8,941 nt of DNA, taken from positions 1-8,941 of the forward strand of contig DIEE01000143.1 of NCBI GenBank assembly GCA_002418465.1, read 5' to 3'. Shown here piece by piece: positions 6,372 through 8,941 of the stretch. The first letter of the stretch is position 1, and every line of letters starts with the position of its first letter. The DNA comes from Pseudomonas sp. UBA5782. Its GTDB lineage: Bacteria; Pseudomonadota; Gammaproteobacteria; Pseudomonadales; Pseudomonadaceae. The notes under the pieces were generated by a model. It was not told where the DNA came from and did no database searches. It saw only the letters and a program-made list of their open reading frames with translations. Position numbers and translations under genes: made by a program.

Positions 6372-6450
6372 GTAGGGTGCGCCATGCGCACCGCAATCCC
6401 ATTCGAAAGCCCCCGGTGCGCGCGGCGCACCCTACGTGAACCACGCAGCA
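6372..6450. repeat. REP doublet (BIME-like), copy B, intact
   Basis: Two REP-type units face each other. Unit 1 (plus) is GTAG (6372-6375) followed by the perfect hairpin GGTGCGC-CAT-GCGCACC (6376-6392). Unit 2 (minus) is GTAG (6435-6432) followed by GGTGCGC-CGC-GCGCACC (6431-6415). The two 22-base units are inverted repeats with 20 of 22 bases matching, around a 20-base spacer (6394-6413). GTAG at the 5' foot of a small hairpin is the hallmark of REPs served by TnpA-REP (RAYT) Y1 transposases. No such transposase is in this window. The position between convergent terminators is typical for REPs. A shared tail (GTGAACCACGC...) follows to 6450. Confidence 0.8.
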
Positions 6451-6484
6451 AGACGGAGCTCTGCGCGCCACCCGACTTGCGCAC

Positions 6485-6511
6485 ATAAAAAAGCCCCGCT
6501 TTCGCGGGGCT
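6485..6511 (-). terminator. Rho-independent terminator of groESL
   Basis: AGCCCCGC (6492-6499) and GCGGGGCT (6504-6511) form a perfect 8-bp stem with a 4-base loop. On the minus strand it is followed by a run of six T (the A run at 6487-6492). It lies 25 bp beyond the groEL stop codon and faces the lptF terminator across the REP elements. Confidence 0.92.
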
Positions 6512-6536
6512 CCTGGTACAGCGGGTGCGGGTCGGC

Positions 6537-8180
<1,644 letters not shown>

Positions 8181-8226
8181 GGTGATTGATCCTCAATTCT
8201 TTAATTAGTGACGGGATTCGCGGGAA

Positions 8227-8520
8227 TCAGGCTTCGATGACGGCGAGGATTTCGTTCTCGCTCATCACCAGCAGGTCTTCGCCGTCGACTTTCACGGTGT
8301 TGCTGCCGGAGTACGGGCCAAACACCACTTTGTCGCCGACTTTGACGGCCAGGGCGCGCACTTCACCGCTGTCCAGCACTTTGCCAGCGCCTACGGCGAC
8401 GATTTCGCCACGGTTCGGTTTTTCGGCAGCGGAACCCGGCAGCACGATACCGCCAGCGGTTTTGGTTTCTTCTTCGCTGCGACGAATCACGACGCGGTCA
8501 TGCAGAGGACGAAGCTTCAT
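8227..8520 (-). CDS. groES: Co-chaperonin GroES (10 kDa, Cpn10)
   Basis: GroES is the heptameric lid of the GroEL folding chamber. The product has exactly 97 residues, the usual length, beginning MKLRPLHDRVVIRR. The mobile loop is at about 16-32 (EEETKTAGGIVLPGSA), containing the hydrophobic IVL (25-27) that docks on the GroEL apical domain. KVGDKVVFGPYSG at about 60-72 and the C-terminal EDLLVMSENEILAVIE are typical. The frame stays open 65 codons upstream (to 8715), but the homologous start is 8520-8518, with GGGAGAG a few bases upstream. It is first in the groES-groEL operon and heat-shock controlled through the promoter at 8661-8691. Confidence 0.99.
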   Translation of the reverse strand: MKLRPLHDRVVIRRSEEETKTAGGIVLPGSAAEKPNRGEIVAVGAGKVLDSGEVRALAVKVGDKVVFGPYSGSNTVKVDGEDLLVMSENEILAVIEA

Positions 8521-8654
8521 TGTCGATCTCTCCCAATTGAGTGTTTTCCGGCGCCGGCTCGGTGCCGGCGGGTTTGCAAATCCGGCGGTGCCGGTTGCGG
8601 CCCGCAGAGCGGACCGCAGAAGACAGCCTGTCGACGTGACAGGGACCTTGCGGT
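8521..8654 (-). other. Long GC-rich, hairpin-prone leader of groESL mRNA
   Basis: From the inferred start near 8654 to the groES ATG there are about 130 untranslated bases. On the minus strand they contain a perfect hairpin CCTGTC-ACGTC-GACAGG (8643-8627). Nearer the gene there are repeated CCGGCACCG and GCCGGC blocks (about 8550-8595) that can form several competing stems. The last 25 bases, including the Shine-Dalgarno GGGAGAG, are less GC-rich. I cannot match it to a known thermosensor class such as ROSE or fourU. Confidence 0.4.
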
Positions 8655-8660
8655 GTCCGC

Positions 8661-8691
8661 TAGATGCGGGCGTACAAGCGCATTTCAAGGG
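8661..8691 (-). promoter_or_regulatory. Sigma-32 (RpoH) heat-shock promoter of groES-groEL
   Basis: The minus strand reads CCCTTGAAA (8691-8683), a 13-bp spacer, then CCGCATCTA (8669-8661). The sigma-32 consensus is CTTGAAA, 13-15 bp, CCCCATNTA: the -35 is perfect and the -10 differs by one base. An AT-rich block (8699-8711) lies just upstream of the -35. Transcription would start near 8654. The position upstream of groES makes the assignment strong. No separate sigma-70 promoter stands out. Confidence 0.88.
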
Positions 8692-8751
8692 CTGCAGGCG
8701 AAAATTTTTCGTCATGACGCTTCAAGCGGGCCAGCGGATCGACGCCGTCGA

Positions 8752-8941
8752 TCATTGATCGCGGCGCTCGTATTCGCCTTCGATGACGTTAGGTCGGGCC
8801 GCGCTCGGTCGGGCCGCGTCAGGCCGCGGCCCGGCATTCGCCGGATCGTCGGCGAAGGCGCGCTGACGTTGCACCTGGGCTTCGATCCGGCGACCGAGCG
8901 CGCGCAGCAGCAGGCGGCGGGTGAACGGGATGATCAACAGC
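8752..8941 (-). CDS. fxsA: FxsA-family inner-membrane protein, partial (C-terminal end only)
   Basis: Only the last 62 codons are inside the window; the start lies beyond base 8941. The visible sequence begins LLIIPFTRRLLLRALGRRI, the end of a membrane helix followed by a basic cytoplasmic segment. It continues with a charged, Ala/Pro/Arg-rich low-complexity stretch and ends VIEGEYERRDQ, a C-terminal motif (IEGEYxR) common in FxsA proteins. FxsA, when overproduced in E. coli, relieves F-plasmid exclusion of phage T7; its normal role is unclear. fxsA upstream of groES on the same strand is the usual Pseudomonas order. A perfect GATCGAC-GGC-GTCGATC hairpin overlaps the stop codon, but no T-tract follows, so some read-through towards groESL is possible. 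The apparent TTG start at 8937 is internal to the gene. Confidence 0.85.
   Translation of the reverse strand, partial: LLIIPFTRRLLLRALGRRIEAQVQRQRAFADDPANAGPRPDAARPSAARPNVIEGEYERRDQ

Noticed and set aside
6271..6450. Possible CRISPR array, or a small repeat-containing protein encoded in 6100-6486 (minus)
   Set aside because: There are only two units, each an inverted-repeat doublet, with no regular short direct repeats and unique spacers. The repeated peptide is just the REP sequence read in frame.
8521..8715. N-terminal extension of groES starting MTKNFRLQ
   Set aside because: The region contains the promoter and leader; GroES is 97 residues when started at 8520, with a proper ribosome binding site there.
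8737..8753. GATCGAC/GTCGATC hairpin overlapping the fxsA stop as a terminator
   Set aside because: The stem is perfect but no T-tract follows on the minus strand. It is noted in the fxsA entry only.

Overview
The window is a chromosomal segment of a high-GC gammaproteobacterium, almost certainly a Pseudomonas-group member (Pseudomonas or Stutzerimonas). The reasons are the protein sequences of adk, ppc, groEL and lptF, the order tsaB-adk-ppc-(small hypothetical)-DUF4398 lipoprotein-lptF, and the pair groES-groEL followed upstream by fxsA. Most of it is housekeeping DNA. I see no transposase, phage, CRISPR, toxin-antitoxin or defence gene, and no tRNA or rRNA.

Layout. Bases 1-572 (minus) hold most of tsaB (tRNA t6A biosynthesis), cut by the window edge. 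Bases 705-1352 (minus) are adk, with its own terminator before tsaB. Bases 1609-4245 (minus) are ppc. A 154-bp divergent region separates ppc from a small plus-strand gene at 4400-4744 of unknown function, whose N-terminal half resembles a ribbon-helix-helix fold. A terminator follows, then a likely AlgU (sigma-22/RpoE-type) promoter driving a two-gene lipoprotein operon: a DUF4398 lipoprotein (5001-5405) and the OmpA-family lipoprotein lptF (5441-6223). The operon ends at a perfect 16-bp hairpin terminator.

Bases 6224-6536 separate the convergent lptF and groEL genes. Between the two terminators lie two copies, exactly 100 bp apart, of a REP doublet: two GTAG-footed hairpins in inverted orientation. 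One copy is intact and the other decayed. The chaperonin operon follows on the minus strand: groES (8227-8520) and groEL (6537-8180), with a good heat-shock sigma-32 promoter and a GC-rich, hairpin-prone leader of about 130 nt. The last 190 bases hold the C-terminal end of fxsA.

How the genes relate. Two independent stress regulons meet here: envelope stress (AlgU to the lipoproteins) and cytoplasmic heat shock (sigma-32 to GroES/GroEL). As I recall the P. aeruginosa PAO1 map, the tsaB-to-lptF block (around PA3685-PA3692) and the groEL-groES-fxsA block (PA4385-PA4387) are far apart. The REP-containing interval would then be a synteny junction. The points most worth following up are the REP doublets at that junction, the AlgU-type promoter with a neighbouring palindrome, the shared DUF4398 module in the two lipoproteins, and the possible DNA-binding fold of the small gene next to ppc.
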